This document shows, one piece after another, positions 23,501-36,473 of a DNA stretch of 64,000 bases. How positions within the stretch are numbered: position 1 is the stretch's first letter; the number at the start of each line of letters is the position of its first letter. The translations under genes and the position numbers were made by a program. Where the stretch lies: contig JXTC01000260.1 of assembly GCA_002914845.1 (NCBI GenBank), forward strand, positions 161,367 through 225,366, given 5' to 3'. Below the pieces are notes generated by a model. That model had not been told where the DNA came from. It was given only the letters and a program-made list of their open reading frames with translations, and searched no databases. The stretch comes from Trema orientale. Lineage: Eukaryota; Streptophyta; Magnoliopsida; Rosales; Cannabaceae.

Positions 23501-25759
23501 CTGTGTGCTTGACTCACATTAAATGTACCTCATTCCTGATTCTATATATTTGAGTACGATAATCATGATCACATGACTTTTTGAGTTTTTGGAAAATACT
23601 TGTTTGCATTAGATAGGCATTAATATCTCATGAGCTCTAGAACCCATTTGAGTGAAGCTTGAGTTGAAATTCTATGTTAGGTGTCATTGGAGAAATGATT
23701 TAGGCCATCTTTGGACTGTTTGAGCCTTTAAAGCTAACCTTGATATATTATCATCCTAGTATACCCACTTTAAGCCTATTTGTACCTTTTTTTTTCTACC
23801 ATATTTTTTCCAAATCAAATGACCACCAACCCTTATCCTTTAAGCATATTGATTATTTTAAAGAGTTAATTTGTGCTATGTTCATGTTGAGAGGAAAGGT
23901 GGTGTTCAAAAGTATTGAAAAAAGAACCGGAAAAAAAGGAATAATTTGGTAAAAAATTTGTGTCCTTATCCTCTATTTTATTTTTCAATGTTGAGGACAA
24001 TGTTGATTTTGAGTTTGGGGGAGAGGTTTTTGATTTTCTTCTTTTTATCTTATTTTATATCTTTTGTTTGAAAGAAAAACAAAAAAAAGTTATTATAAAT
24101 AAATTTTAGAAGGAGTGTTAATAGAAGAGAAATTTAGGTGAAAAGAAGTGTGTGAGTGATATATTTTGTATACTAAGAAATAACTCTACAAAGGTCCTAG
24201 ATTAATATGCTTAAAAGGTGATTTGAACCTTAAATTTTTCTAAAATTATCTTACCTTTACCCAAGCCGACATTACGAGCTTAATGAAAGACCTTTTGATC
24301 TTTGATGACATACTAATATATATTAGTGGAGAGCAACATGAAAAATGGATATATGGTAGTTCCAAATTGCATCATATGGAGATCTTTCATTGCCTACCTA
24401 AACATATAAATTTATCTTAAGTTTATTTTCTTAAGTGATATTAATTTTGCACACACTTATACATTAAGAGTCTTGAGTGGAGTTAAATTGATGCTTGAAG
24501 TTGAAAATCTAGATAATCTCAATGTTCACGTTTCCTTTGAGCTTGAAATATTTTATGGTTTCGGAGATACTTGCATGGTTTTTTATTCGATACGAAACCG
24601 ACACTTGGCCATTTATGTCTTTAGTACTTGATTTGTGTTTTGCTTTTTTTTTTTTTTTTGTTTTGCTTGAGAATAAGTAATTATTTGAGTTTGAGAGTAT
24701 TTGATGAGTGATTAATTTACTCACAAATCAAGTATCATTTAGCTCAAATAATTGTAAGATCTCAAGTATTTTTGATGGTTTGATATATTTTTACTTTGTT
24801 TTTATAGTTCTTATGAATAAATGAGAATCAAGATAAATTAATATCAAACATGAGTATTTCAATCCCTTTGGATGAAAGTTGAATCTGATATGAATGCAAC
24901 GCAGTGAAAATTAGGCAACACAGAGCTAAAACGGCGATACAGTACTCCTAGAAAGAAAATCTATCGTGCTGAGTTTCCAGAATCGAGAGCATCACGGCAT
25001 TGGAATAGTAGCATCGCAGCGCTACCCAGAAAATAAAGTTCTAGAAGCTAGAGCACCGTGGCACTTGTGAAGGAGCACCTCGACGCTACCCCGTATCCTA
25101 AAACACATTTTTAGCGAGTTTCTAGGGCCAATCGTGACCTTTAATGCCATCTGATCGAATGGTTAATATTCCACCCGGCCTAGGTTATCTTCAAGCCACT
25201 TAAATATATCCTTAAGCCTCCATTTCAAGGGTGGAGCTTGGAGCTAAAATTCTTGGAGAGGATACTTGAGATAGTGGCTTGAAAAAATTAAAGGCTTGAA
25301 GTTCTACATTCACAAAAGAGTTTTTCTCATCCTCTTTCTCATCCAAATCTCATTTGAATTTTTGTATTGTACTTGATTTATGAGCATGTTTGGATATACG
25401 AAATTCTTGTTGAGATTAGTATAGGATTCTCCTATATTGAATTAATTATTATATGCTTAAGGTATGATGTAGCTTATACTTTGATTATACGTCTTGATTC
25501 AATTCCTTAGTTCATTTATGTATAGAGTTTCCATATTTTAATTATGTATTTATATTTATATTTATATTTATTTATTTAAGTATAACCTCATTTAGTTTAG
25601 TTACCTAGATAAAGTTAGGTCAAAATAATTCCGGTACTTAACTATAATTTAGCACCTAATTCCTCGTGGGATCGACAATTCTATACTTATTAGTACTTTG
25701 TCACTTGTTTACGACCCGTGCACTTGCAGTTATGTTACGTATATGCATTTAGCATAACA
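20549..25759 (+). mobile_element. Non-autonomous Ty3/gypsy-type LTR retrotransposon with unequal LTRs
   Basis: The 5' LTR is about 20549-21983 and the 3' LTR is 24702-25759. The primer-binding region just after the 5' LTR reads TTGGTGCCATTGTCGGGGAA, like the plant Athila/Tat signature. The 3' LTR is about 375 bp shorter because it jumps at about 25500 from GTCTTGATT straight to CAATTCC, skipping the part seen at about 21325-21720. The internal region is only about 2.7 kb. It has short broken ORFs (for example MEDIAEFDYWSWSYPPSHLD at 22357) and no protease, reverse transcriptase or integrase motif. A G-rich stretch at about 24013-24030 (GAGTTTGGGGGAGAGG) resembles a polypurine tract. Flanks AAAAG and AGAGG are not a convincing target duplication. 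It belongs to the same family as 1-1549. Confidence 0.8.
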
Positions 25760-25789
25760 AGAGGAAAAAATGGGAGTGTCAATAATGCC

Positions 25790-26460
25790 ACCCTAAAATT
25801 AATCACGTACGTTTTTCATAGTAAAAGTAGATAGAGAAAGAGAATTAAATAATGTGCATTTATTGTTATTTTTGTTCTAACTATTAAAATCATGGTAGCT
25901 GTTAGATAATAATTCAATAGCAAAAAAAACTTATAAATAGGTAAAAAAATAAAATAAAAAATACCTATTGGATAATCATCCACCACTCCAGTAGGTTATT
26001 TTTTTAACCTATCTATATATTTATTTTGATTAATTAAAATTCATTATGCACATTTTTTTATGGTAAAACATAGATAGAGAAAGAAAGAGCATTAACTAAT
26101 GTGCATTTATTGTTATTATTTTTTTTCAACTACTCAAATCATTGTAGCCATTAGATAATAATTTAATAGCTAAAAAAAAATAGCTACCAAATAGTCATTC
26201 AGTAGTTTTTTTAGCTATCTATAAGTATTGTTACACAATTAAAATTTATCATGCACACCTTTTCATAGTAAAAAGTAGAGAGAGATAGAGCATTAAATAA
26301 TGTACGTTTATTATTATTTTTTTTCAATTACTCAAATCATTGTAACCGTTAGATAATGATCCAACAGCTAAAAAAAATACATATAAGTATATGAAAAAAG
26401 AAAACTTACCGACTAATCATCCTTTGTATATGTGGATCATGATGAATTTTAATTAGGCAA
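25790..26460. repeat. Three tandem-like copies of a roughly 200-bp AT-rich repeat
   Basis: Three successive segments share the same order of motifs: TTTTCATAGTAAAA.TAGA, then GCATTAAATAATGT..TTTATTGTTATT, then TCAAATCATTGTA.CC.TTAGATAATAAT. They are separated by poly-A blocks. A fourth copy lies far away at 56584-56755, so this is a dispersed element that is also arrayed here. No coding capacity is seen. Confidence 0.65.
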
Positions 26461-26543
26461 AATAACACTATATATAAAAAAGTAAAAAAATAAAACTGGA
26501 TGGTGCCATATATGTGTATATATATCATGTCAAGTAATAACTA

Positions 26544-26582
<39 letters not shown>

Positions 26583-28400
26583 GGATAAACCAGTAGTTCA
26601 TAACTAAAAATGGTAAACATAAACTAAGCTCTTATCAGAACAAAGTAGCAAATTGATTAAAATAAAGGGCTGCATAGGTATCATGCCAATTTTTGGCCCA
26701 AAAATTGACATATGTCTAGACCCATAATAGTATAGCTAAATGTCCAGCCCATTTGTCCGTTGAAAGTTTATTCCCATAACACCTTCAAATGTGCTCAGAA
26801 GCCTAAAAATTGATCGAGCTTGATGAGAAGAAGAAGAAGAAGAACGTTGAGACCGAACGTGAAGAAGTTGGTGAACATGAGGTCCAAGAGAGCCGATCTG
26901 CGGCGCATCCCAGAAAGCCAATTAGCTGCGGAACTCTCCTGAGTCGAGTCTTTTCTTCACAGCGTTATTGGGATAAATGGATCAATATGTTCGTAATGAA
27001 GTCAATAACCAAGGCCATCGTTTAGGAATGGTCACATTTGGAGAGGTTTAAGTCGCTTGTGGAGGTTAGTCCCAAGAATCTCAGTTCCGTACAAATATTT
27101 TCTCTAAAATTTTGGTTATCATATATATTATTCAAATCCTTTATTGTTAAATATTTATAATTATTAATTTGAGTTCTGTTTCTACATGGTTCATATGATA
27201 TTATATTTGAATTTGGATTAAAGTTTATAAATTTTAGGTTCATAAATCTTTGGTTAATAAATTTTCTTTGTTATACGATTTGTATATTTGAGAATTTACA
27301 TTGATTTTCAATATGCTTATAATTGTAAATAATTAGGTAGAGCTCTCTGATAAAACAATGCACACAATCTATTTAATGAATTGCCTCTAAGAGAACGTAG
27401 CATGTGTGGAGCATATAAACTTAATGCTAGTGATTATTAGTGACCGTAATTAAATAAATATTTTAGCAAGCCTTACGTATTGTCTCCACCTATTTTGGCT
27501 ATAACTGGTAGCTATATGATCTCACAACAAATTATGGTTCTTTCTTATCGCTTGCTTAGTTTAATTAATTAAAAAGAAGTATTTAAGAAATAAATTATCT
27601 TGTTATAATATCATTGTGAAAATCTATGGATGTTTAAATATAGATGGCACGTTAGTTCATAGATATATGTTTTTGTGTGTTACTTTCTACCTGCATGTTC
27701 AGTTGGTATATGGTTCATATATATGTTTCTATGTGTTACTTTCTACCTATTATGGTATACGAATATGTTGCTTTAAGTTATGTAGATGTAATAATAACAA
27801 ATACAGTACTCATATCCATTTCTATTAGTCGTTAACAAGTTTCAACAGCTTAGGTATATTTATTGCTTTTAGCTTGAACCAAATGTATGATAAATGCATA
27901 ATAATTCTTGTATGTGGGCATTTTCTCTTTGTATTGAATCAGATTAGAGGTAATTAAAAAAGTTTTTGAACTCATAAGAATTATTTGTAGTCCAAAACTA
28001 ATTCAATTTGGTATATAGATTTATATTATAGTATATTAATTCTAATATAAGCTAAGTGTGGTATATTAATTCTAGTTCATTTTTAATTCAAGATATTGTA
28101 GTCTTCTGAAGCGTTTACTTTTGGCTTTGTGAGCATCCTCTTTTGAACTTTTGTATGGTCCTTTTGTTGTATATTCCCTGTATGACAAATACTTAATTGA
28201 GTAACCATCATATGTACCAAAAATCCATATCAAGTTTTTGGCTCACAAACCCATATCATATGTGTTTAACTCATAAGGTATTTTGTTTTTAGTTAGAGTT
28301 GATTAAGGGTCATGAACTTCTTATGTATAAAAAAAATGAGAATGGGATAGAGAGCATGTACAATACTATTTGAAAGGCTGGAGAATTTTTTATGCTTCAA
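26461..28400. other. AT-rich intergenic DNA, no supported gene
   Basis: There is a (TA)n run at about 26552-26575. A 71-codon open frame at 26810-27025 (+) has normal-looking composition (Lys/Glu-rich start, then RKPISCGTLLSRVFSSQRYW). It has no recognised domain, and it may be a captured exon fragment within the repeat-flanked block that follows. I do not call it a gene. Confidence 0.35.
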
Positions 28401-28479
28401 ACGTTTGCTTAGTTGTTTTAGTTTAATAGAGCATTTCTTTGATATCATTGCCGGAGCATTCATGAGCATGAGTGCACAT

Positions 28480-29260
28480 ATTTATGTAATATCCAATTCT
28501 GTTTGGTTCATAAATTTTTTCATAGTGGTTCATGATTATTTCATAGTAGTTCATGAATTCTTCATTCTTGTTCATAAAAAATAAGATGAGTTCATAAATT
28601 ATATTCTATTAATTTTAGGTTCATTATTTTTTAATGCTTGGCACAATGAACTGATTTCTGTGCAATATTTATTTTAACTGCATAATTGTGTATGGTTCAT
28701 AGTTATCAATTTAAAAGGCAACTTCATGTATTATCCAATTCAGTTTGCTTCATGAATTTTTCATAGTGGTTCATTAATTTTGCATTGTCATTCATAAATA
28801 ATAAGCTGAGTTCATAAATGATATTCTGTTAAATTTAGGTTCATTATTTTTTCAACACTGGGTACTATGAATTGATTTTTATACAGTATTTATTTTAACT
28901 GTGTGATTTATATTTGTCAATTTAAAAGGTAAGTTCATGTAATATCCAATTTTGTTTGGTTCATGATTTTCTCATAGTTGTTCATAAATAATAAGTTGAG
29001 TTCATAAATTATATTCTATTGATTTTAGGTTCATTATTTTTTCAATGCTTAGTACTGTGAATTGATTTTTGTACAGTATTTATTTTAACTGCATAATTAT
29101 GTGTAGTTCATAGTTGTTAATTTAAAAGACAAGTTCAAGTAATATTTAATTCTGTCTGGTTCATGAATTTTTCATATTGGTTCATGAATTTTTCATGCTA
29201 GTTCATTAATGTTTAATAGTGGTTCATGAATTTTTCATTACCAGTTTAATTTGTGTTTGG
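28480..29260 (+). repeat. Tandem repeats with GGTTCATGAATTTTTCATAG core (left arm)
   Basis: Units of roughly 200 bp recur about four times, each with GGTTCATGAATTTTTCATAG, ATAAG.TGAGTTCATAAATTATATTCT and TTTTAGGTTCATTATTTTT. The reverse complement of the same core dominates 29.9-32.3 kb, so this is one arm of a large inverted arrangement. Confidence 0.65.
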
Positions 29261-30379
29261 TTAATAAGTTTATGTGTTTCGTTCATAACCTTGTGTATTT
29301 AGTTCATATATTTGTATATTTCAGCTATAATGGAGTACGTTATACTAGAAACTAAGTGGCTAGAATCTAGGAAAATCCAAATGTGTTCAAAGTTACATAT
29401 ACTACAACTTATCCACGATAAGATAAGTATAATGGAGTACATTATACTAATTGTGGAATGTTCATCATCAAAAGAGCAGAGACACTCAGGATGGATGAGA
29501 GCTTAGAAGAAGTAACACAAGACAAAATAATATTCTATCGACAAAAGATAGCTATAGAACTTCATCACTTGACAGAAGAGAAAAAAGAAATGGCTACGAA
29601 AGCTATACGGAAATAGAAAAATGAAATTGATAAAAAAGATGTGGCTTTATTTGATTTAATTTGATTGAGAGAACCTTAGAATTAAATTAAGCGTGTTCAT
29701 TTAACAAAGATGAGGTCTTTTAATATTTTTAATTGTGAAGATGATGAATGTTTTGTCATTGGTTCATGATTATAGTATATTATGACATCTCAAAATCTTC
29801 TTCTTCTTCTCGCTGATAAAATAACATATAAGTTAATGTACTGGAATGACGGGATATATCTATAGTTCATAATGTCATTCGAGTGGTTCATAAATTTACA
29901 TGAGTGATTCATAGATTATGTGTTCAATTCAAATATACACAGACGTATGCATAAATTAGGTTCATAAGGCTATTTAAGTGGTTCATAAACTTACATATGT
30001 GGTTTATATATTATGTGCACACGAAAAAATTAGTGAAGTACGTAAACTTTTAAACAAGATATATAAACTCATAAACCATTCTATTTGAACAACTCTTGAT
30101 TGTATACTTCTTAATACATATTTCAGGATATATATATATACATGTATATTTTGATATATTACTTATCAAAACAAATGAATCATAGCTTAAAAAACAATGA
30201 ACAAGTGAAGGAAACTAGAAACTATTATAATAAGAAATTGGTATAAAACACTATTTTTTTCTGAAAAAAAGAAACTACTACAACTTTAACCACAAGAACT
30301 CGATCATGAGTTTTCATCTTCTTTAAAACATACAATTTTGCATGGATCAGATTCTTGTAAGTTTTTTTTATTGTGGTCG

Positions 30380-30480
30380 TATCACTTGCATCAACCGTAT
30401 TGCACTTGTTTCTTCTAGAACTCATCAGCAGAGAGGATTCGTTTCTTTTTCGGCCTGCCAACATTAGCTTTCTCAATAAT
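30380..30480 (-). other. Short Lys-rich coding relic, possibly transposase-derived
   Basis: On the minus strand the sequence reads IEKANVGRPKKKRILSADEF and then a stop. A GRPKKKR motif is often seen near the end of MULE/FAR1-type transposases, and this one sits between two inverted repeat arms. The evidence is thin: one short motif without the domain. Confidence 0.25.
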
Positions 30481-30719
30481 AGGTGCATGAATATAAAAAC
30501 AAAGTACATAAGCACATGAACCACAACAAAAATGATTATCTACTACATTATCTCAAAAAAAAATAAAATAGGTACATTATTATGCATACAAGATTCATAA
30601 GTATATGAATCATAATAAAAAGTATAGAAACCAAACACAAAGTACTAAACATGCTCAACAACACTATACCATCACAAAAAATATATCACCAAAAAAATCA
30701 CAACTAAAAGTATACAAAA

Positions 30720-32290
30720 CCAAAAAACAAATAATGAATATGTAATAACTACAAAACGCTAATACTATATACCATCTCAAAAATCCTATGTACCACGTCC
30801 AAAAATTTATAAACCAAAAAAGAAAATACTTAACATGTTCGTAAACAAAAACTAGAGAATAGAAATACTATATACCAGCAGAAAAAAAAACACATATACC
30901 GCAATAAAGAATTCATGAACCGAACTAAAATAGTGAACATCTTTAGCAACAAAAACCAACAAACAGTAATGCCATATACCACTATAAAAAAAATATATAC
31001 TACGATAAAAAATTCATGAACCATTACCAATTATGAAAAATAATTTAAAAATCATATATCAAGACTAAAAATATCATATACTACTTCAAAAATCTTATAT
31101 TCTATAGCCAAAAATATATGAACCAAATAAGAAAATACCTAATATGTTCATATACAAAAAGTAGAGAAAAAAAACACTATATACCAGCATAAAAATCACA
31201 TACACCGCAACAAAGAATTCATGAACCGAACTAAATTACCGAATATCTTCAGTAACAAAAATCAACAAATAGTAATACCATATACCACCATAAAAAACAT
31301 ATGTACCACGACAAAAATTCGTGAACCAGTGCCAATTAAGATAAATAGTTCAAAAATACATAGAATAACGCAAATAAAAATTAATTAATAACAAAAAAAT
31401 GATTATACAAGAAATTAACAATAGTTGTAAAACAAATTAGCAATAAAAATCAAAAGCCCCAAAATAAAACACAATACAATAAAACAAGATCAAAATCAAA
31501 ATTAAAACTCATGTAAATTATGAATATGTAATAACTACAAAACACTAATACTATATACCGTCTCAAAAATCCTGTATACCACGTCCAAAAATTTATGAAC
31601 AAAAAAAGAAAATACTTAATGTGTTCGTAAATAAAAACTAGAGAATAGAAATACTATATACTATCACAAAAAAAAACACATATAGCGCAACAAAGAATTC
31701 ATAAACCAAACTAAAATAGTAAACATCTTTGGCAACAAAAATCAACAAACAATAATGCCATATACCACCACAAAAAAAAATATGTACCACGACAAAAAAT
31801 TCATGAATCATTACTAATTATGAAAAATAATTTAAAAATCATATATCAAGACCAAAAGTATCATATACTACTTCAAAAATCTTATATTCCATAGCCAAAA
31901 ATATACGAACCAAACAAGAAAATACCTAATATGTTCATATACAAAAAGTAGAGAAAAAAAACACTATATACCAGCATAAAAATCATATATACCGCAACAA
32001 AGAATTCATGAACGAACTAAAATAGCGAATATCTTCAGTAACAAAAACCAACAAACATTAATACCATATACCACCACAAAAAATATATGTACCACGACAA
32101 AAATTCATGAACCAGTGCCAATTAAGATAAATAGTTCAAAAACACATAGAATAACGCAAATAAATATTAATTAATAACAAAAAAATGATTATACAAGAAA
32201 TTAACAGTAGTTGTAAAACAAATTGGCAATAAAAATCAAAAGCCCCAAAATAAAACATAATACAATAAAACAAGATCAAAATTAAAATCA
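30720..32290 (-). repeat. Higher-order tandem repeat (right arm)
   Basis: A block of about 790 bp is duplicated head to tail: GAATATGTAATAACTACAAAAC at about 30733 recurs at about 31522. Within each block are two subunits about 310 bp apart, each with an ACCGCAACAAAGAATTCATG-like line and a CATATACCACCA line. The core ATTCATGAACC is the reverse complement of the left-arm core at 28.5-29.3 kb. The nested periodicity indicates repeated unequal exchange or slippage. Confidence 0.7.
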
Positions 32291-32375
32291 AAACTCATAT
32301 AAATAACATAATACGTACCGCCAAATATGAAAGAACGAATTTACCAAAAATATCAACAGAGAAAAACCTCAAAAC

Positions 32376-32377
32376 NG

Positions 32378-32417
<40 letters not shown>

Positions 32418-32480
32418 AAGAGAGAGAGAGAGGGAGCGAGCGACAGAGAATGAGGGAGAGAGAGAACGAGAATAAGGAAG
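32376..32480. repeat. (GA)n-rich tract beside one ambiguous base
   Basis: Position 32376 is N, followed by GGGG and an uninterrupted AG run of about 28 bases, then an interrupted GA-rich stretch to about 32480. The ambiguous base suggests uncertain repeat length in the assembly. It marks the right limit of the repeat block. Confidence 0.8.
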
Positions 32481-32549
32481 CGAGAGAATGAGAGAATACT
32501 GTACAAAAAGGAGCCCGAAAAAAAACTCGTACTTAAAGAGAAAGGACAA

Positions 32550-33545
32550 AAAAAAGAAATAAAAAAAGCTTTAATGATATAGACATTTAGCTATAAGATT
32601 TAAAAATTGAACACTTACTGAAAACAATTTAAAAACGTGGTCATCCACCACAATATCTCTAAAATAAATGTGGAAGAACCTGAGTGAGTGATGATATTTT
32701 GTTCCCTCGAAAATTAAAAAAAATAAAAAAATAAACGAAAAGATAAATAAAAATAAGAGAACTTGATGATTTTGTCATCATACTTGAACAAGGATAAGCA
32801 TTCAATCCCGCGAGTATGTAGACCACGTTGAGACTGGAGACTGACACGTTCGTTCGAGGCTTAGGCCAATCTCATTATGATTCGTATGGTCTAAAATTAA
32901 TTTGTGAATACAGCCAGACAGTGAAGTTCGGAAGGATAAAAAGACAATTCGAGGTTCATCGTAAAATTCAAGAAAGACTTCCTTGTCAAGAGATGATGCT
33001 TCTGAAAAGAAAAAACAGAAAAAAAAAAAAAAAAAGAAATTAAACTAAACAACTTGTTGTATGTCTATATCACAATGACATGCCTAAATTAAAAAATAAT
33101 TACGATGACACCTGGGCCGAAGTTAAGAAGAAATTGAAAAGTGTTCAAATGTTTGTAATTTAAACGATTAATTAGTACTTTAATAGAAATCATTTTTTAC
33201 AATTAAAAGAAAACATTCTAGTAAAATTTGGCTAATGGGGGTTGTCTTTGCAATATTTTTTAATTTTAGATTGTTAACGTAAAAAGTTTTAGTTTAGGTG
33301 TGTTACTATATAATTTTGACATAAAAAATAGACTCATCCCTTTTTTTTTTGTTCAAGGGAAAAAATAGACTCATTCTAGTTTTCCTTTAAAAAATTTCAG
33401 CCTCATCATCATCATCATCATGAATATTGAATAGCCTTAATTTTTCACAGGAAAACTGTTTCAATTGGCTCTTCCTTATAGCATGGTAGTTAACAAAAGA
33501 AAAAGAGCAAATCATATTAGCATATATCTAAGGTGATAAGCTCCA
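32550..33545. other. Intergenic upstream of the P450 pseudogene
   Basis: I see no gene or defined element. A (CAT)n/(TCA)n run lies at about 33401-33422. Open frames here are short and without domains. Confidence 0.4.
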
Positions 33546-35403
33546 ATAGCTATTGATGTCCAAGAACCCTTGCTGCCCTTCCTCCTCCTCCTCCTTCTCC
33601 TCCCTATACTGCTTTTCATGAAGAAGAAAATCATTCATAAACAAAAGAAGAACTTTCCACCAAGCCCTCCTAAGCTTCCATCTACAGGCAATTTACACCA
33701 GCTTGGTTCATTGCCTCACCAATCTTTATGCCGACTTTCCAAGCAATATGGCCCGGTTATGCTTTTTCGCCTCGGAAATGTGCCAACCGTATTCATTTCT
33801 TCTTCAGAGGCCGCAAGAGTAGTCTTGAAGGTCAATGATCTCAACGGCAGCAGCAGACCTCAGTTGCATGGTGCTCGGAGGCTGACCTACAATTTTCATG
33901 ACTTGGGTTTTTCACCTTATGGTGAATACTGGAGAGAGATGAGGAAGATATGTGTTCTTGAGCTTTTCAGTCCCAAGAGTGTAGAGTCATATAGATCAAT
34001 AAGGGAAGAAGAAGTTACTAAGCTGATCGACTCGATATCTGAACACTCATCTTCTGCTGCTCCTGTTGATCGTACTGTGAAGTTGTTTGCTCTTAATGCC
34101 AGTATAATTTTCAGGGTTGTTTCTGGGACAACTTTCCAAGGTAGTGATTTTGCTCATGAGAGTAATGACAGAGCAAACTGGAATTGGAGCTGTCCTAACC
34201 GAAGTTAATATTAAGTGTGAAGAATTAACGAACGATAATTAATAAAAGAATTCAAAAATTTATCAAAATTACAAAAACATTACATATGTCGCACTGCCAA
34301 GCTTTCGGGCTGGGGCATACAGAATTATTCTGATCACAAACTCTAACATTAAGGCAGTCCTCTTGGTAAGCTTCGAATTTTTGATCCTTTGCCCTGTTGT
34401 GAATTCTTGCTTGAGCTCTGTTTTCGGTGTTTCTTGTCTTCCTTATTCGACGGTTAGTCAACTAAGTAAACTCTCAACACTTCGGTGAAGAACACTGAGA
34501 TAAATCAAGAAGGGTTGTAGAAGAATAAAGCAGCATATCATTAAGTCTCTCTGATCAATTACTCTGTTATCTATAGACAAAGAATGCTAGCAGATATTCC
34601 TAACTAGCCTATTTCCCGAATCAACGCTTTGTTCGGGTACTAATCCTGAAGCTTGAGTTCCATCAATTATATTTGACAGATTAGCAAACTGAATTTCTAG
34701 CCATTCAGTTGAAGAAAATGAATCCCATTACTTATTCTTGTTCATATGTTCTTTATATATGTATTTGCTAATACTTTTGAGTGCAGAGTATGTTTTTAGG
34801 TGGGGTAGATACTGGTGCAATTACCATGGTGTGGGCAATGGCAGAGCTAGCCAAGAGACCTACATTGATGAAGAATGCACAAGATGAAGTTAGAACTTGC
34901 ATTGGAAACAAAGGAAAAGTTACCGAAAGTGACACTGATCAGCTTCAGTACCTCAAAATGATAGTCAAAGAAACTCTTAGATTGCATCCTCCAGCTCCAA
35001 TGCTTCTTCCTAGAGAAACCATATCACACTTCAAAGTGAACGGTTATGACATTCAAGCCAAAAACGCTACTCCAAGTGAACGCTTGGGCGATCGGACGAG
35101 ACCCTGACACTTGGAAGGATCCTGAAGAGTTCATTCCAGAGAGGTTTATGGACAGCACCATTGACTTCAAAGGGCTGCATTTCGAGCTGTTGCCATTTGG
35201 TTCCGGTCGACGGGCTTGTCCTGCCATTTATATGGGAACAACAACAGTGGAGCTTGGACTTGCAAACCTGTTATACCATTTTGACTGGAAATTGCCTGAT
35301 GGAACCAAGGAGCAAGATATCAACATGGAAGAGGTATCTGGTGTTACCCTAACTGTCTCAAAGAGAACTGCTCTCAACCTTATCCCAGCGAAATACCTCT
35401 AGC
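33546..35403 (+). pseudogene. CYP71-type cytochrome P450 pseudogene
   Basis: It is a close paralogue of the intact gene at 36873-38866. The coding match begins where the paralogue has its ATG, but here the codon is ATA (33546-33548), so the start is lost. Exon 1 (to about 34200) keeps the N-terminal hydrophobic anchor, the PPSPPKLP hinge and the WREMRKICVLELFS helix. It then lacks about 230 bp after GSDFAHE, and has about 145 bp of unrelated filler before the AAGGCAGTCCTCTTG|GTAAGC exon end at about 34350. Exon 2 starts at 34787 and has GGVDTGAITM (I helix), KETLRLHP (ExxR) and PERF. A one-base insertion near 35055 (CAAGCC against CAGCC) shifts the frame. The haem loop [10 protein letters not shown] lies in the second frame. 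At least four disabling lesions make a functional enzyme impossible. Confidence 0.9.
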
Positions 35404-36473
35404 GTAACACACACACACACACACACATATATCTATATAAAGATGTGGAATAATTAGCATTGCTGCATTCTTCAGCTTGTCCGGAAGTTTTGGTTTCACG
35501 GAATATGATAGGTTCTGAAACAATATTACTTAATCCTGGAAGAGTTTATTTTCAACTCTGTTTTCAAATTTTATATGACTGTGTAGTGTGTTCTGTTATT
35601 GCGTTAACTAATGAGCACTACACTAAGAAACATGATTTGCAAGATCATAATAGCAGTAAAAAAAAAAACACTTAAAGCTACCATCATGTGAGGAAAAAAA
35701 GGTGATCTAATGTTACCACCTTTTCTTTCCCTTTACTGTGCTACCATGTTTGAAATATTTCAAGGGGTTAAAAAAAAATAAAAAAGAAAATTTAGAATCA
35801 AAGAAGAGGTTCAGAGAGCTCCATATTCATTTGTACGCTGTTATTTGTTAGACCGGTAGCCTCAGTCGCTCACCTGCTCTTAGACATGTTTTAATGAGCT
35901 AACTATAGTCATCAGAAGATCAACTAAACGACTCTAAACCAAGTAACCAGTCTATTCTTATATCTTGAATTGAACAGCTAAAGCCTGCATTACTTATAAG
36001 ATGCTTCTAACAATCACAAAGAAAATATAAACAAACATGCATTTTGCATACATCTATAGAAATTTACCACAAAACCGCACCAACAAATCCTTGATTGCAT
36101 GACACAGAGACCGGCCTACATTTAAGCCCAACTTAAGAAATAAGTAGAGCTCTATATTGATTAATTTAAAACAACTAGACCTTTGAAAAGTATTACTAAA
36201 AGACAATTCTTTTTTAACCTGTCCTTTTATGCTTTCCCAACGCCAACTGGGTTCCAGTTACTGTCTAGATATTTTTTCAAGAATATTATACTTTGCAAGA
36301 TGATAATAGTCATAATGGCTGTCATGTCAAAGGATAAACTATGAGGAAATGGGACAGTGACTTATTTGTAGGTAATATTTAGCAGGTCTAAGTTGGCTAT
36401 TGACTATGAGCAACACATGTAGTGGAAAACAAGAAGTGCAAGTTTGTTTTCTTTTGTGATACAAAGAACCTCC
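35404..36473. other. Spacer between the two P450 copies
   Basis: A short (CA)n/(TA)n run (35407-35435) follows the pseudogene stop. No other feature is recognised. Confidence 0.4.

Noticed and set aside
20544..25764. Target duplication for the 5.2-kb gypsy-type element (AAAAG/AGAGG)
   Set aside because: Two of five positions differ in low-complexity purine DNA, so it cannot be told from chance.
32295..32549. Ser/Leu-rich frame on the minus strand
   Set aside because: It is the translation of a GA microsatellite and spans the ambiguous base.
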